Source of the DNA: Aeromonas fluvialis
GTDB lineage: Bacteria; Pseudomonadota; Gammaproteobacteria; Enterobacterales; Aeromonadaceae
Assembly: GCF_000819885.1 (NCBI RefSeq)
Contig: NZ_CDBO01000074.1
Coordinates: 114,683 to 178,682 of the forward strand
Length of the DNA stretch: 64,000 nt
Reading direction: 5' to 3'
Shown here piece by piece: positions 32,426 through 41,664 of this stretch (positions are counted from its first letter, which is position 1; each line of letters starts with the position of its first letter). The notes beneath the pieces are model-generated. The model worked only from the letters and a program-made list of their open reading frames with translations, had not been told where the DNA came from and made no database searches. The position numbers and the translations under genes are program-made.

Positions 32426-32488
32426 ACAGCAAGAGTCCTGCAAGGAAAATGGGCCATCAGCATGCACAATGTCGCCCGGCGGGACAAG

Positions 32489-32685
32489 TCATCCGCTCGC
32501 ACTGGCCAGGATCCCCCGCATATATTTCTGGGCAGCCAGCTCATATTCCTGCTTGGCCCTGCCAAAAGTCAGCGTATGCTCACTGACCTCCTGTGCATCC
32601 TTGTTGAGTCCGACTATCGTTGCGGCCCCTGCAACTGGGGGGGCGACTCCGTAGCCTCAACCACAGAGCGGACCATAGACATCAT
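32489..32685 (-). pseudogene. Possible small ORF broken at a seven-base G/C tract
   Basis: On the minus strand, ATG 32685 opens a frame (MMSMVRSVVEATESPP) that reaches the homopolymer at 32637-32643. One frame over, a strikingly protein-like stretch continues to a stop at 32489: VAGAATIVGLNKDAQE, then VSEHTLTFGRAKQEYEL, then AAQKYMRGILASASG. One extra base in the tract would join them into a protein of about 65 residues. It lies 63 bases upstream of oxyR in the same direction. No family is recognised and no clear Shine-Dalgarno is seen, so this is tentative. The rest of 32426-32741 holds nothing else I can support. Confidence 0.4.
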
Positions 32686-32740
32686 GGAGGGTTGTTGGTT
32701 GTTCGCTCGCCTTCATTCTCACTTCCATCCTGGATAAAAA

Positions 32741-32766
32741 TCCGGGCCCAGGGCCCGGTAAAAATA
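32741..32766 (-). terminator. Terminator of the metallo-beta-lactamase-fold gene
   Basis: CCGGGCCC (32742-32749) pairs with GGGCCCGG (32751-32758). On the minus strand the stem is followed by ATTTTTAT. Confidence 0.8.
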
Positions 32767-32788
32767 CAAGGGAAGCTGACTCAGTGGC

Positions 32789-33649
32789 TTACCACTTCAT
32801 CTCGCCGGTATTAACCCTGGCACCGATGGCCAGACCATCGTCAACCGGCAGCGCCGGATAGCCCTTCTTCAAAGCCTCGATCAGCTCACCGGAGTTGTTC
32901 GCCTTGGCCAGCTCCTGCTCGAAACGCTGTACATAGTCACGGGTAAAAGTCACAGCAGCAGTGCCTTTGGGCGCAGTCCCCAGGAAGTGGCCCGGTACCA
33001 CGCGTTCGGGTTTCAGGGCCAGCAGGTTGTCCAGCGCCTTGATCCAGTTGCTGCGGGCCGCTTTGGTCTGGCTGTCCGCCATCCAGACATGCACCCCGTG
33101 GTAAACCGGCACACCACCAAACGCGGTCTTGATGGAAGGAGCCCAGAGATAGGCATTGGGGGTGTTCATCTCTTTGATCTCTATCTGCTCACCATCCAGC
33201 GTCAGGTGGCTGGCCGTCATCACTTGCGGCACAATCAGACTCTTCGGTGCCCCCTTGCCCAGGATCGGCCCCCAGTAGCTCAGCTTGGCATCCTTGGTCT
33301 GGTTGATATGGTCAACCACATGCTGGTCAGCCAGTACGTTGACATCCGGGAACGCCGCCATGACTGGCTCCAGACCGAAGTAGAAATCCGGGTCACCGCC
33401 ACTGATATAAACAGTGGTCAGCTTCTTGCCGCTCTTCTTGATCAGGTCGACCAGTGCCTGGCCATTTTGTACGTCGAACTGGGCATCGATCAGGATCGCC
33501 TCCTTGTCACCGGTCACCAGTGAGGAGGAGACCGGGAAGATCGCCTTCTCACCGGGGTTGTAAACGGTCACGCTCAAGGGGGCGGCCAGCGCGGCACCGC
33601 TCAGCAGGGTAGTAGCCAGCGTCAGGTTGCGGATCAGGGTATTGTTCAT
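32789..33649 (-). CDS. Periplasmic metallo-beta-lactamase-fold protein with an altered metal motif
   Basis: A 286-residue MBL-fold protein with a Sec signal peptide (residues 1-23, ending GAALAA). The usual HxHxDH zinc motif is replaced by 'ISGGDPDFYFGLE' (residues 82-94), which keeps DPD but has Gly where the first His is expected. Later likely ligands remain (YHGVHVWMAD and VPGHFLG). A subgroup of exported MBL proteins has a DPDxYFG-type loop, so this may be a family variant with an extra loss. GAGGAAGAG precedes two adjacent ATG codons (33652 and 33649). A LysR pseudogene is divergent, 124 bases away. Confidence 0.75.
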   Translation of the reverse strand: MNNTLIRNLTLATTLLSGAALAAPLSVTVYNPGEKAIFPVSSSLVTGDKEAILIDAQFDVQNGQALVDLIKKSGKKLTTVYISGGDPDFYFGLEPVMAAFPDVNVLADQHVVDHINQTKDAKLSYWGPILGKGAPKSLIVPQVMTASHLTLDGEQIEIKEMNTPNAYLWAPSIKTAFGGVPVYHGVHVWMADSQTKAARSNWIKALDNLLALKPERVVPGHFLGTAPKGTAAVTFTRDYVQRFEQELAKANNSGELIEALKKGYPALPVDDGLAIGARVNTGEMKW

Positions 33650-33773
33650 CATCTCTTCCTCGTTAAGTATGCGGGGGCATTTGATGGACAGAGTGTATTG
33701 AAACATCAAATGTTCAAATACAACCTAAAAGTCGCATCACTGTTGCGCAAATCGAACATATTGAGAGTCATAG

Positions 33774-34072
33774 ATGGATCAACTGACCGCATTGCGCGGT
33801 CTTCGTCAGCGTATTCGGACAGGGGAACCTGTGCGGCACCAGGGAAAAACAGGGTATGTCACGCGCCATGGTATCGCCCTATCTGGCCGAGCTGGCTCGG
33901 GGCCCGCCTGCTGCATCGCCCCAATCACCCTGATCGGGACGAGGAGGAGGCACCAAACCGCGCTTGCACCATGCTGACGCTCGGAGAAAAGAGGGAGCTG
34001 CTCACCATGAAGGGGGCTCCCAAGACTGTCGCTTGCTCACAACGATGGATGCTCAAGAAACCGCCGCTGTGA
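33774..34072 (+). pseudogene. Decayed LysR-family regulator (frameshifted and truncated)
   Basis: Pieces of an LTTR N-terminus are spread over all three plus-strand frames. 'MDQLTALR' starts at 33774. 'VFVSVFGQGNL' and 'GMSRAMVSPYLAELA' lie in the next frame. 'LGARLLHRPNHPD' and 'TMLTLGEKRELL' lie in the third. Together they rebuild the order of a LysR helix-turn-helix (residues 1 to about 85). The effector domain is absent. The position, divergent from the exported MBL-fold gene, fits a former regulator of that gene. Confidence 0.8.
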
Positions 34073-34098
34073 GACCCCTTGTCATGTTGAACAGTGGA

Positions 34099-34878
34099 TC
34101 AGGCTTCAAATCCGAATGGTGCTGAATTTGGCGCTTCCTGCTTTGCGCGCTCGTCCAGAAAAATATCCCGATAAGCCACATAGATGGAGTAGTTAAGCGC
34201 CGGGATGACCACCAGCAGACCCACCAGCAGCAGCGCTGCACCAAACAACAGCAACATGGCAGAGAGCAGCCCCCACCAGAAGAAGGGCCACATATTGCGC
34301 CAGCAACCGAAGAAGCTCAGGCGCACCGCCTGGATGATGCTGACATCATGGAAATAGATCAGAGCAGGCGCAAAGGTCACCGCCATCAGTACCGGAATGA
34401 GCAGCACCATCCCCACCAACAGCACCAGCAGCAGTTGCTGCAACTGGGTCGCAGAGACCACCATGCTCTCGGGATCCTGAGCCAGCACAGAGAGCAGCCC
34501 CCACATGGAGAGCAGACCGAGACAGACGAGGCCAACCAGACTAAACAGCAGCAACACCAGCAGACCGCCGAGCATCAACGGGGTCAACTTGTGGCGAAAA
34601 CCGGCGAAGAGATCGGCGAACTGCAGGGGGGCCCCCCGATATCCTCGTGCAGCGACCGCCACCCAACCCGCGCCCCACACCATGTACAGGAGTTGGGAAA
34701 TAAGGCTACCCGCGGGCAGTTGATCCAGCAGCATGCCCACCAGAAACCAGACCAGCACCATGGCGACACTGATCCCCATCCCCTTGTTGAAGATATCGAA
34801 CCCGCAGCGAACCCAGACCCAGCCACGACCTGTTTTGTGCCGTGCTGGCGTTGTGCGCAAAGGGGGTAATCCGCTCAT
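34099..34878 (-). CDS. Multi-pass membrane protein, BPSS1780/YciC-like
   Basis: A 259-residue protein with about five to six hydrophobic segments (for example MGISVAMVLVWFLVGMLL, LMLGGLLVLLLFSLVGLVCL and LLLVLLVGMVLLIPVLMAV). The ends are polar. The closing 'YSIYVAYRDIFLD' is typical of the BPSS1780-like membrane family, whose function is not known. The start is ATG 34878 (MSGLPPL), preceded by GAGGAG at 6 bases. It sits between two pseudogenes but is itself intact. Confidence 0.65.
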   Translation of the reverse strand: MSGLPPLRTTPARHKTGRGWVWVRCGFDIFNKGMGISVAMVLVWFLVGMLLDQLPAGSLISQLLYMVWGAGWVAVAARGYRGAPLQFADLFAGFRHKLTPLMLGGLLVLLLFSLVGLVCLGLLSMWGLLSVLAQDPESMVVSATQLQQLLLVLLVGMVLLIPVLMAVTFAPALIYFHDVSIIQAVRLSFFGCWRNMWPFFWWGLLSAMLLLFGAALLLVGLLVVIPALNYSIYVAYRDIFLDERAKQEAPNSAPFGFEA

Positions 34879-35138
34879 ATCATCTCCTCGGAGTATTACT
34901 GGCATCAGTGCCGGAAGCCGATTCTAGAGCCAGGGCGAGGGTGACTCAATGGCGAAGCAGCCCGACCACGACATAAAACCTGACGCAGCGATACACAAAA
35001 GATGCCTGCACTACTCCGCGCATCTGGTTGCCCCGACCATAACGAGGCACAATCCGTCCCCTCCTCCGAGCGTCACAGCACCGGGTAATCGAGTGTCATC
35101 CCGCCATCCAGGGCGTTTAACTATCGAGTGGTATCGTC

Positions 35139-35973
35139 ATGAGAGCTGTTTGTTGTCGTTATTGTTACTGGCCAGCCAGTCGGCGCGGGCCGCGGGGCTT
35201 ATCCGTCGCCTGCTCAACCATCCGGTGCCGGGTTGGGTTGCGGTGATCTCTCTTGGTGCCTCAGCCGCTGCGCCCACGGCCCGCTATAACGACAAGCCCG
35301 TGCTGGTGGTGCGTGAAGACAACCAGTGGATCGCCATCGTTGGCGTTTCACTCAAGAGCTCGCCCGGAACCCAGCAACTGACCACAGGTGATGGCCGTAC
35401 TCTCAACTTCACCGTCACCGCAAGCACTACCGCGAACAGCACATCAGGCTGAAGAACAGCCGTCAGGTCAATCCGCTCGCCGAGGATATGACCCGCATCA
35501 ACCGCGAGCTGGCGGAGCAGACCCGCGCCTACCAGACCTTCAGCCCCAACCAGCCGAGCAACCTGCTGTTTGACAAACCGGTCAATGACCCCCTCTCCAG
35601 CCCGTTTGGCCTGCGCCGCTTCTTCAATGGCGAGGAGCACAACCCCCACTGCGGACTCGACTTCGCCGTGGGCGCAGCTACCCCGATCAAGTCCCCTGCC
35701 GCGGGTAAGGTGATCCTGATTGGCAACGACTTCTTCAACGGCAATACCGTCTTCGTCGACCACGGTCAGGGGCTCATCAGCATGTTCTGCCACAAGTCGA
35801 AAATCGATGTGAAGCCGGGTCAGGGCCTGCCGCGTGGCGGCATTGTCGGGCGAGTCGGTTCGACCGGTCGCGCTACCGGCCCCCATATGCACTGGAACGT
35901 CAGCCTGAACGATACCCGGGTCGATCCCACCATCTTTATCGGTGCCTTCAAACCCGGAACCGGCTGCCCCTGA
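35139..35973 (+). pseudogene. M23 metallopeptidase gene with two frameshifts
   Basis: The ATG at 35139 gives only two residues before the coherent frame shifts: the signal peptide 'CLLSLLLLASQSARAA' is read one frame over. That frame runs through 'YNDKPVLVVREDNQWIAIVGV' to 'TLNFTVTA' and then breaks near 35420-35423. The continuation (KHYREQHIRLKNSRQVNPLAEDM) lies in the next frame and leads into an intact M23 domain: 'HCGLDFAVGAATPIKSPAAGK' and 'GPHMHWNV'. Each break can be repaired by one base. The catalytic part alone (from about 35488) could only be made without its signal peptide. Confidence 0.82.
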
Positions 35974-36013
35974 TAACAAGAGAGGCAGCCGATGGCTACC
36001 TCTCTGCGATCTG

Positions 36014-37369
36014 TCATCCACGTCTCTTTGCCTCTCCGGCCTGCGTGTGGGCTGCAGATTCCCGATGCATTGCCCGCCACATCACTAGCACCAGCAATAA
36101 ACTGCAGCTAGGCAACGCCAGCCACACCCCGGGCACGCCCCACAGGGTCGAGAACCCCCACAGGAAACCGCCGATCAATACCAGCTTGCCACCGGTGAGC
36201 AGGGAGGCGATGCGGGCCCGGTTGATGGCCTGAAAATAGGTGGCCCCGACCAGCAGCAACCCCTCCATCGGCAGACCCCAGAAGTAGAGCCAGATCCCGA
36301 GGCTCGCCACCGGCAAGAGGGCCGCGTTGTCGCCGGCAAACAGATAGACCGCCGCCTCCGGCCAGAGATAGAGCGGCACCATACCGCACAGCGCGATGGC
36401 GACCGTCAAGATCAGCGCCAGATTGCGTACCCGCAACACCCGCTGCCAGTTGCCCGCCCCCGCATTGAAGCTGGCGATGGGCTGAACGCCCATGGCGATC
36501 CCCTCGAAGATGAGATAGAAGAAAGCCTCGGTATAACTGATCACGCCGTAGGCAGCCACATGCAGGGAGGAGCCTACGGCCAGCAGCGCCTTGTTGTGCA
36601 GTGCCAGCACCACCGAGAGGTATAAATACATCAGAAAGCTCGACACACCGAGGCGCAGCGTCTCTCCCATCAGCCGCAGATCGGGACGCAGAGTATCCCA
36701 CCCAATCCGCAGCGTGCTGCGCGGTGTGAAGAAGTGCCACAGGCAGGCGAGGCCCGTCACTGCCTGGGAGAGCATGGTGGCGATGGCCGCGCCTGCCAGT
36801 CCCCAGGGAATGACGGCCATCAGCAGATAGTCGAGCAGCACGTTGAGTACACCGCCCCCCACCAGGATCCAGGTGGTGAGTCCGGGGCGCCCGTCATTGC
36901 GCAGCAGGGCGGTGAAGGCCATGGAGAGAATGGCAAAACCGCCGAGCCAGGCATACCAGTGCAGGTAGGCCAGACCGGCGCTGAAAATCTCCCCTTCGGC
37001 CCCCATCCAGGCCAACATGGTGTTACCGTGACGGATCCCGACGTAGGCAAGCAGCATCGCAGCCATCAACACCATCACCAGCCCATTGCCGACAATATGG
37101 CGGGCCTTCTGCTGCTCGCCGCGCCCCAGATGAAAGGAGACCAGGGCCGATGCGCCCATGCCGATCAAGGCTCCGACTGCATAGAGCACGGCACAAATCG
37201 GATAAGCGAGCATCAGGCCAGCCAGCCCGTCCTGACCCAGAATATGACCGACAAAGATACCGTCTATGGTGACATAGATGCCGGTGACCAGCATGGCGGC
37301 CACGGTCGGCGTAACGTAACGCCAGAAAAGGCGAGATAGCGGGGCTGTGCCCAGATCAACGGCTGACAT
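36014..37369 (-). CDS. MATE-family efflux transporter (second copy)
   Basis: A 451-residue, 12-helix membrane protein. 'TGIYVTIDGIFVGHILGQDGLAGLMLAYP' near the N-terminus and the mid-protein 'LYLSVVLALHNKAL' mark the two MATE halves. It is related to, but clearly different from, the protein encoded at 5368-6780. The start chosen is ATG 37369 (MSAVDLGTAPLSRLF); the ribosome-binding site is weak, and an upstream in-frame start would add 17 unconvincing residues. The substrate is unknown. Confidence 0.85.
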   Translation of the reverse strand: MSAVDLGTAPLSRLFWRYVTPTVAAMLVTGIYVTIDGIFVGHILGQDGLAGLMLAYPICAVLYAVGALIGMGASALVSFHLGRGEQQKARHIVGNGLVMVLMAAMLLAYVGIRHGNTMLAWMGAEGEIFSAGLAYLHWYAWLGGFAILSMAFTALLRNDGRPGLTTWILVGGGVLNVLLDYLLMAVIPWGLAGAAIATMLSQAVTGLACLWHFFTPRSTLRIGWDTLRPDLRLMGETLRLGVSSFLMYLYLSVVLALHNKALLAVGSSLHVAAYGVISYTEAFFYLIFEGIAMGVQPIASFNAGAGNWQRVLRVRNLALILTVAIALCGMVPLYLWPEAAVYLFAGDNAALLPVASLGIWLYFWGLPMEGLLLVGATYFQAINRARIASLLTGGKLVLIGGFLWGFSTLWGVPGVWLALPSCSLLLVLVMWRAMHRESAAHTQAGEAKRRG

Positions 37370-37524
37370 ATGTGGCCCAGTGCAGGAAAAGCGCCAAGGA
37401 TAATAGCGAAAGGACCGCACGACTTCCTGCTATTTGTGTTACGAATCATTAATATAGACTGCTTTACCCAGCTCCCGACCCTGCTTTAGGCTAGGACCAC
37501 ACTTTCTGAACGGAAACGAGCCTC

Positions 37525-40500
37525 ATGTTGCAACGCCTGCTCACTTTTCTGCTGCTCTTTCTGCTCCTGCTTCCCACGGCACAAGCTGATGATGACATTA
37601 TCCAAACCGAAGCCTTGCTGCAGAGCGTACCCAAGAGTGACACCCCAGAGAACCAGAAACTGCGGGAGAGCTACCAGCAAGCCCTGCAATATGCCAGAGA
37701 AGCGCAGCGCTATCGGGAACAGAGCAAAGCCTACCAGCAGATCCTTATCGATTATCCCAAGGAGTCGGCACGGCTCAAGGAGAGCCTGCACAACTATCAG
37801 CCGCTATCTCGTCCGCAGCTCGACACGCTCAAGGAGGAGGCGCTTCGCCAGGCCATTGGCCTGAGCAGCAACCGTCAACTCAACCTGCGCAAGGAGCGCC
37901 AGGGGGTAATGGACAGCCTCAATCAACTGGAGAGCACCGGTCAGGAGTATCACCTGCGGGTAGATGATCTGCGTAAACAGTTGCAACTGACCCGCAACCA
38001 GCTGGATCGGCTTAGCTTCAGCAGCGAATCGGATCGGCTGCAGGAGTCCCAGCAACTGGTGACCAGAATGAAGGAGCAGAGCCTCTCAGACCGGATCCAG
38101 ATGCTGGAGCTGGAGCAGCTTTCCGCCCAGCAGCGCAACGATCTTGGCAAGCTGAAACTGCAACAGCTCAATCTGGCCATCGCCGATGAGGATGAGTGGC
38201 AAGCCAGCCTGCTGGCACAGCAAAACCAGTTACGGCGGGAGAAGACCGAGCTGGCACTCAAAGAGAGCGAGCGGCTGCGCAAGCAACTGACCAACGACAT
38301 GCCGCTGCTGCTGGAGCAGCAGCAAAAGAACCAGGCGCTCTCCATCCAGCTCGGCACGCTGGAGGATCAGATTGAGCGGGTGCAGGACGAGCAGCGCAAC
38401 ATCGACAAGAACTTGTTCGAGCTCAACGATCTGGTCAACTCGGTGCGGGAGCAACTGGAGTGGCTGCAGATCAGTACGGCTTATGGCGAAAACTTGCGCA
38501 GTAAACTCTCCGACCTGCCAGCCTACTTCCCCCTCGACAAGCTGGAGTCGGAGATCGTCAATGCCCGCATGGCCAAGTATCATTACGAGAGCGAGCAGGA
38601 TGGGCTCAAGGATACCCGCCAGTTGCGCGACAAGCTGATGGCCGAAGAGGAAGTCACGCTGGATCGCCCGCAATTGTCGGTGCTCGACAACCTGCTCAAA
38701 GCCCGTCGGCAACTGCTGACCCGACTCAACGATGCATCAGACACCCTGATTCAGGAACAGACCAGGCTGAAACTGCTCTATAGCCGCCAAAACAGCAAGA
38801 TCGACGAAATCCGTGATCTCAGCGCCAGCCACCTGTTCTGGCTGCCGGATGTGCGCCCCTTTACCCCACAGGTGATGCTCGGTATTCCCGCCGCGCTGAC
38901 CCTGGCCTTCAACCCGAACAACTGGCTGCAACTGCCCTATGCCATCGCCGAAAACAGCCCCCTCACACTCACCCTAGCAGGCCTTGGTCTGCTGGTACTG
39001 ATCTGGAGCTGGATCAAACTGACCCGCTATTTGAGCCTGTTTAGCGACTACATAGCACCGCGGATCGGCAAGGTGACCCAGGATAAATTCAGCCTCACCA
39101 GCCGCCTGTTGCTGCGCTCCCTGATCGCATCCCTGCCGCTGCCCGCCATGGTACTGATGGTGCGCGGCCTGCTCGAAGGGGCCTGGCAATACCCGTTCGC
39201 CGTCGCCATCGGGCGTGGACTTGGCGAAATATGGTTTCTGCTGCTGGCGCTGGTGATGGCCCGTCACCTGACGCTGGATCGGGGGATCCTGATCCTCCAC
39301 TTCCGCTGGCCCCGCGAACAGGTCCAAAAGATCTGGGGTCAGTTTCGCACCCTGTTGCTGGTGCTGATCCCGAGCTTCTTCGTACAGGGGATGGCCAACA
39401 GCTATCAGGATCACGCCTTCTACGACTCCCTCGGCAGGATGGCCTTCATGATCGGTGCACTCTGGCTGCTGCTCTTCTTCGCCCGCCTCAACCGGGAGCG
39501 GTTGCCGCTCACCTGGGGCCAGAGTGACATGACCAAGCCCCACCTGCTGCACCACTTCATCTGGAACAGCCTGATGCTGGCGCCGCTACTGGCGGTGATT
39601 GGCGCCCTGTTTGGCTACCTCTATACGTCGCGCACCCTGCTGCGCCAGCTGGAGCTGAGCCTGCTGATGGGGCTCGGCTGCTTGCTCATCTACTACCTAG
39701 CAAGACGCTGGATGCTGATCCAGCGCCGTCGTCTCGCCTTCGAACGGGCCAAGAGCAAGCGGGCCGAGATCCTGGCCCAGCGAGACCGTGACGAGCATCA
39801 GGAGGAGCTGAGCTCGGAGATCCCCGATGTGGTGGAAGAGAACGAGCTGGATCTCGATACCATCAGTGCCCAGTCACTGGGGCTGGTACGCACCCTGCTG
39901 ATGCTGGGCTTCACCATGCTGGTGGTGGTGCAATGGTCGGATCTCAACTCCGCCTTCAGCTTTCTCAGCACTATCGAGGTGTGGCAGGTGAGCAGCAAGA
40001 TCGGCGGCATCGAGCAGCTCTCCGCCATCACCTTGCAAGACCTGATGATGACTGCCTTCGTCTTCATTCTGACCGTGGTCACCGCCCGCAATCTGCCGGG
40101 GCTGATGGAGCTCACCCTGCTGCAGTACCTGAGCCTCTCCCCCGGCACCGGCTTTGCCCTCACCACCAGCAGCAAGTATCTGGTGATCCTGATCGGGGCT
40201 CTCACCGGCTTCTCCATGCTCGGCATCGACTGGTCGAAGACCCAGTGGCTGGTCGCTGCCCTCTCGGTGGGGCTCGGTTTCGGTTTGCAGGAGATCTTCG
40301 CCAACTTCGTCTCCGGCCTCATCATCCTGTTCGAAAAGCCGATCCGGCTCGGCGACACCGTCACCATCCGCGATCTGACCGGGACCGTCACCAAGATCAA
40401 AACCCGGGCCACGACTATCGTGGATTGGGATCGCAAGGAGATCATCGTCCCCAACAAGGCCTTCATCACCGAACAGTTCATCAACTGGTCGCTCTCCGAT

Positions 40501-40803
40501 GCCATCACCCGGGTCAAACTGCGGATCCGGATCGGCCTGACCCGGGATCCGAAACAGGTGCAACGGATCCTGGAAGAGTCGATTCAGGCGTCGACCCTGG
40601 TGCTGGAGACCCCCACCCCGGAGGTATTCCTGACCGAATTCACCGACTCGGCACTGATCTACGAGATCCGCCTCTACGTCAACAATATGGATCACCGGAT
40701 GCCCATCACCCACGAGGTTCACTCGCTAGTGCTGGAGAAGATGCAACAACAGGGGCTCACCCTGCCCCATCAACAGATCGACATTCACCTGAGCCGGGGC
40801 TGA
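37525..40803 (+). CDS. mscK: Large mechanosensitive channel, MscK/MscM type
   Basis: A 1092-residue inner-membrane channel of the MscS superfamily. A signal peptide (1-22, ending PTAQA) is followed by a long periplasmic coiled-coil region (about 25-450, rich in Gln, Glu and Leu) and roughly ten further membrane segments. The MscS core comes last: 'LSVGLGFGLQEIFANFVSGLIILFEKP', the beta domain 'GDTVTIRDLTGTVTKIKTRAT', and 'VPNKAF'. Such channels release solutes on hypo-osmotic shock. MscK (about 1120 aa) and MscM (about 1107 aa) have the same layout and cannot be separated with certainty here. Confidence 0.85.
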   Translation: MLQRLLTFLLLFLLLLPTAQADDDIIQTEALLQSVPKSDTPENQKLRESYQQALQYAREAQRYREQSKAYQQILIDYPKESARLKESLHNYQPLSRPQLDTLKEEALRQAIGLSSNRQLNLRKERQGVMDSLNQLESTGQEYHLRVDDLRKQLQLTRNQLDRLSFSSESDRLQESQQLVTRMKEQSLSDRIQMLELEQLSAQQRNDLGKLKLQQLNLAIADEDEWQASLLAQQNQLRREKTELALKESERLRKQLTNDMPLLLEQQQKNQALSIQLGTLEDQIERVQDEQRNIDKNLFELNDLVNSVREQLEWLQISTAYGENLRSKLSDLPAYFPLDKLESEIVNARMAKYHYESEQDGLKDTRQLRDKLMAEEEVTLDRPQLSVLDNLLKARRQLLTRLNDASDTLIQEQTRLKLLYSRQNSKIDEIRDLSASHLFWLPDVRPFTPQVMLGIPAALTLAFNPNNWLQLPYAIAENSPLTLTLAGLGLLVLIWSWIKLTRYLSLFSDYIAPRIGKVTQDKFSLTSRLLLRSLIASLPLPAMVLMVRGLLEGAWQYPFAVAIGRGLGEIWFLLLALVMARHLTLDRGILILHFRWPREQVQKIWGQFRTLLLVLIPSFFVQGMANSYQDHAFYDSLGRMAFMIGALWLLLFFARLNRERLPLTWGQSDMTKPHLLHHFIWNSLMLAPLLAVIGALFGYLYTSRTLLRQLELSLLMGLGCLLIYYLARRWMLIQRRRLAFERAKSKRAEILAQRDRDEHQEELSSEIPDVVEENELDLDTISAQSLGLVRTLLMLGFTMLVVVQWSDLNSAFSFLSTIEVWQVSSKIGGIEQLSAITLQDLMMTAFVFILTVVTARNLPGLMELTLLQYLSLSPGTGFALTTSSKYLVILIGALTGFSMLGIDWSKTQWLVAALSVGLGFGLQEIFANFVSGLIILFEKPIRLGDTVTIRDLTGTVTKIKTRATTIVDWDRKEIIVPNKAFITEQFINWSLSDAITRVKLRIRIGLTRDPKQVQRILEESIQASTLVLETPTPEVFLTEFTDSALIYEIRLYVNNMDHRMPITHEVHSLVLEKMQQQGLTLPHQQIDIHLSRG

Positions 40804-40827
40804 CCCGCGAGGTAAAAGGAGCAGAAC

Positions 40828-41511
40828 ATGCAGATTATTGCCCACCGGGGCGCCAGCGGCCTGGCACCGGAAAACACCCTCAAGGCGATGGCCAAAGCGC
40901 TGGAGCTGGGAGCGCCAGCCATCGAGATCGACGTGCAGGCGGCCGATGGCGAGTTATGGGTCTTTCACGACCGGCGGCTGGAGCGCTGCACCAACGGCAA
41001 GGGAGCGTTAACCGAGCAATCGCGCACCTATCTGGAGCAGCTCGATGCCGGTGAGGGCGAGGTGATCCCGACCCTGTGGCAGGTGATGGAGCTCATTGCC
41101 GGACGCTGCGAGCTGCATATCGAGCTCAAGGGCGTCGATACTGCCGACGCGGTGGCAGCCCTGACCCGAAAGGCAGAGACAGAGCTTGGCTTTACCACCG
41201 AACAGTGGGTGGTTTCCTCATTTCATCATCGGGAACTGGCCAAATTTGCCACCATCAGGCCAGATATCCGGCTCGGCGCCCTGACGGCCAGCCTGCCGCT
41301 CGAGCAGGCACGGTTCGCCGCAGAGCTGGGAGCCTGGTCACTCAATTGCGACGTGGATTTTGTTGATCGGCAGCTGGTTGAAGATGCCCACAGTCGTGGC
41401 CTCAGGGTGCTGGTTTATACCGTGGATTATCCTGACGACTATAAAAAGCTGGCCAGCATAGGGGTCGATGGAATCTTCACCAACCGACCGGATCATTTTC
41501 TGGCGAAGTGA
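40828..41511 (+). CDS. ugpQ: Glycerophosphodiester phosphodiesterase (cytoplasmic, UgpQ-like)
   Basis: A 227-residue GDPD-family enzyme that hydrolyses deacylated phospholipids to glycerol-3-phosphate and an alcohol. The N-terminus has 'IIAHRGASGLAPENT' (catalytic His), 'IEIDVQAADGELWVFHD' (metal ligands and second His) and 'ELHIELKG'. No signal peptide is present, which favours UgpQ over GlpQ. It follows the channel gene by 24 bases with its own AAGGAG, so the two are probably co-transcribed. Confidence 0.88.
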   Translation: MQIIAHRGASGLAPENTLKAMAKALELGAPAIEIDVQAADGELWVFHDRRLERCTNGKGALTEQSRTYLEQLDAGEGEVIPTLWQVMELIAGRCELHIELKGVDTADAVAALTRKAETELGFTTEQWVVSSFHHRELAKFATIRPDIRLGALTASLPLEQARFAAELGAWSLNCDVDFVDRQLVEDAHSRGLRVLVYTVDYPDDYKKLASIGVDGIFTNRPDHFLAK

Positions 41512-41573
41512 GGGGGGCGATACGCGTATAGATAACCACTGATTTAGGCACTAATTTAAATAGCTAACCAGGA

Positions 41574-41600
41574 TAGAAAAAGTTCTACTTCGGCCGATAT
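41574..41600 (+). promoter_or_regulatory. Probable sigma-28 (FliA) promoter
   Basis: TAGA (41574-41577), a 15-base spacer, then GCCGATAT (41593-41600) closely fit the flagellar sigma consensus TAAA-N15-GCCGATAA. It lies 65 bases upstream of a chemoreceptor gene, the usual target class. Confidence 0.6.
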
Positions 41601-41664
41601 ACAGAGGCACATAACAATAATCAGTTTCCACACACTTCAGACTGACGCTCACAAGGATGTAACT

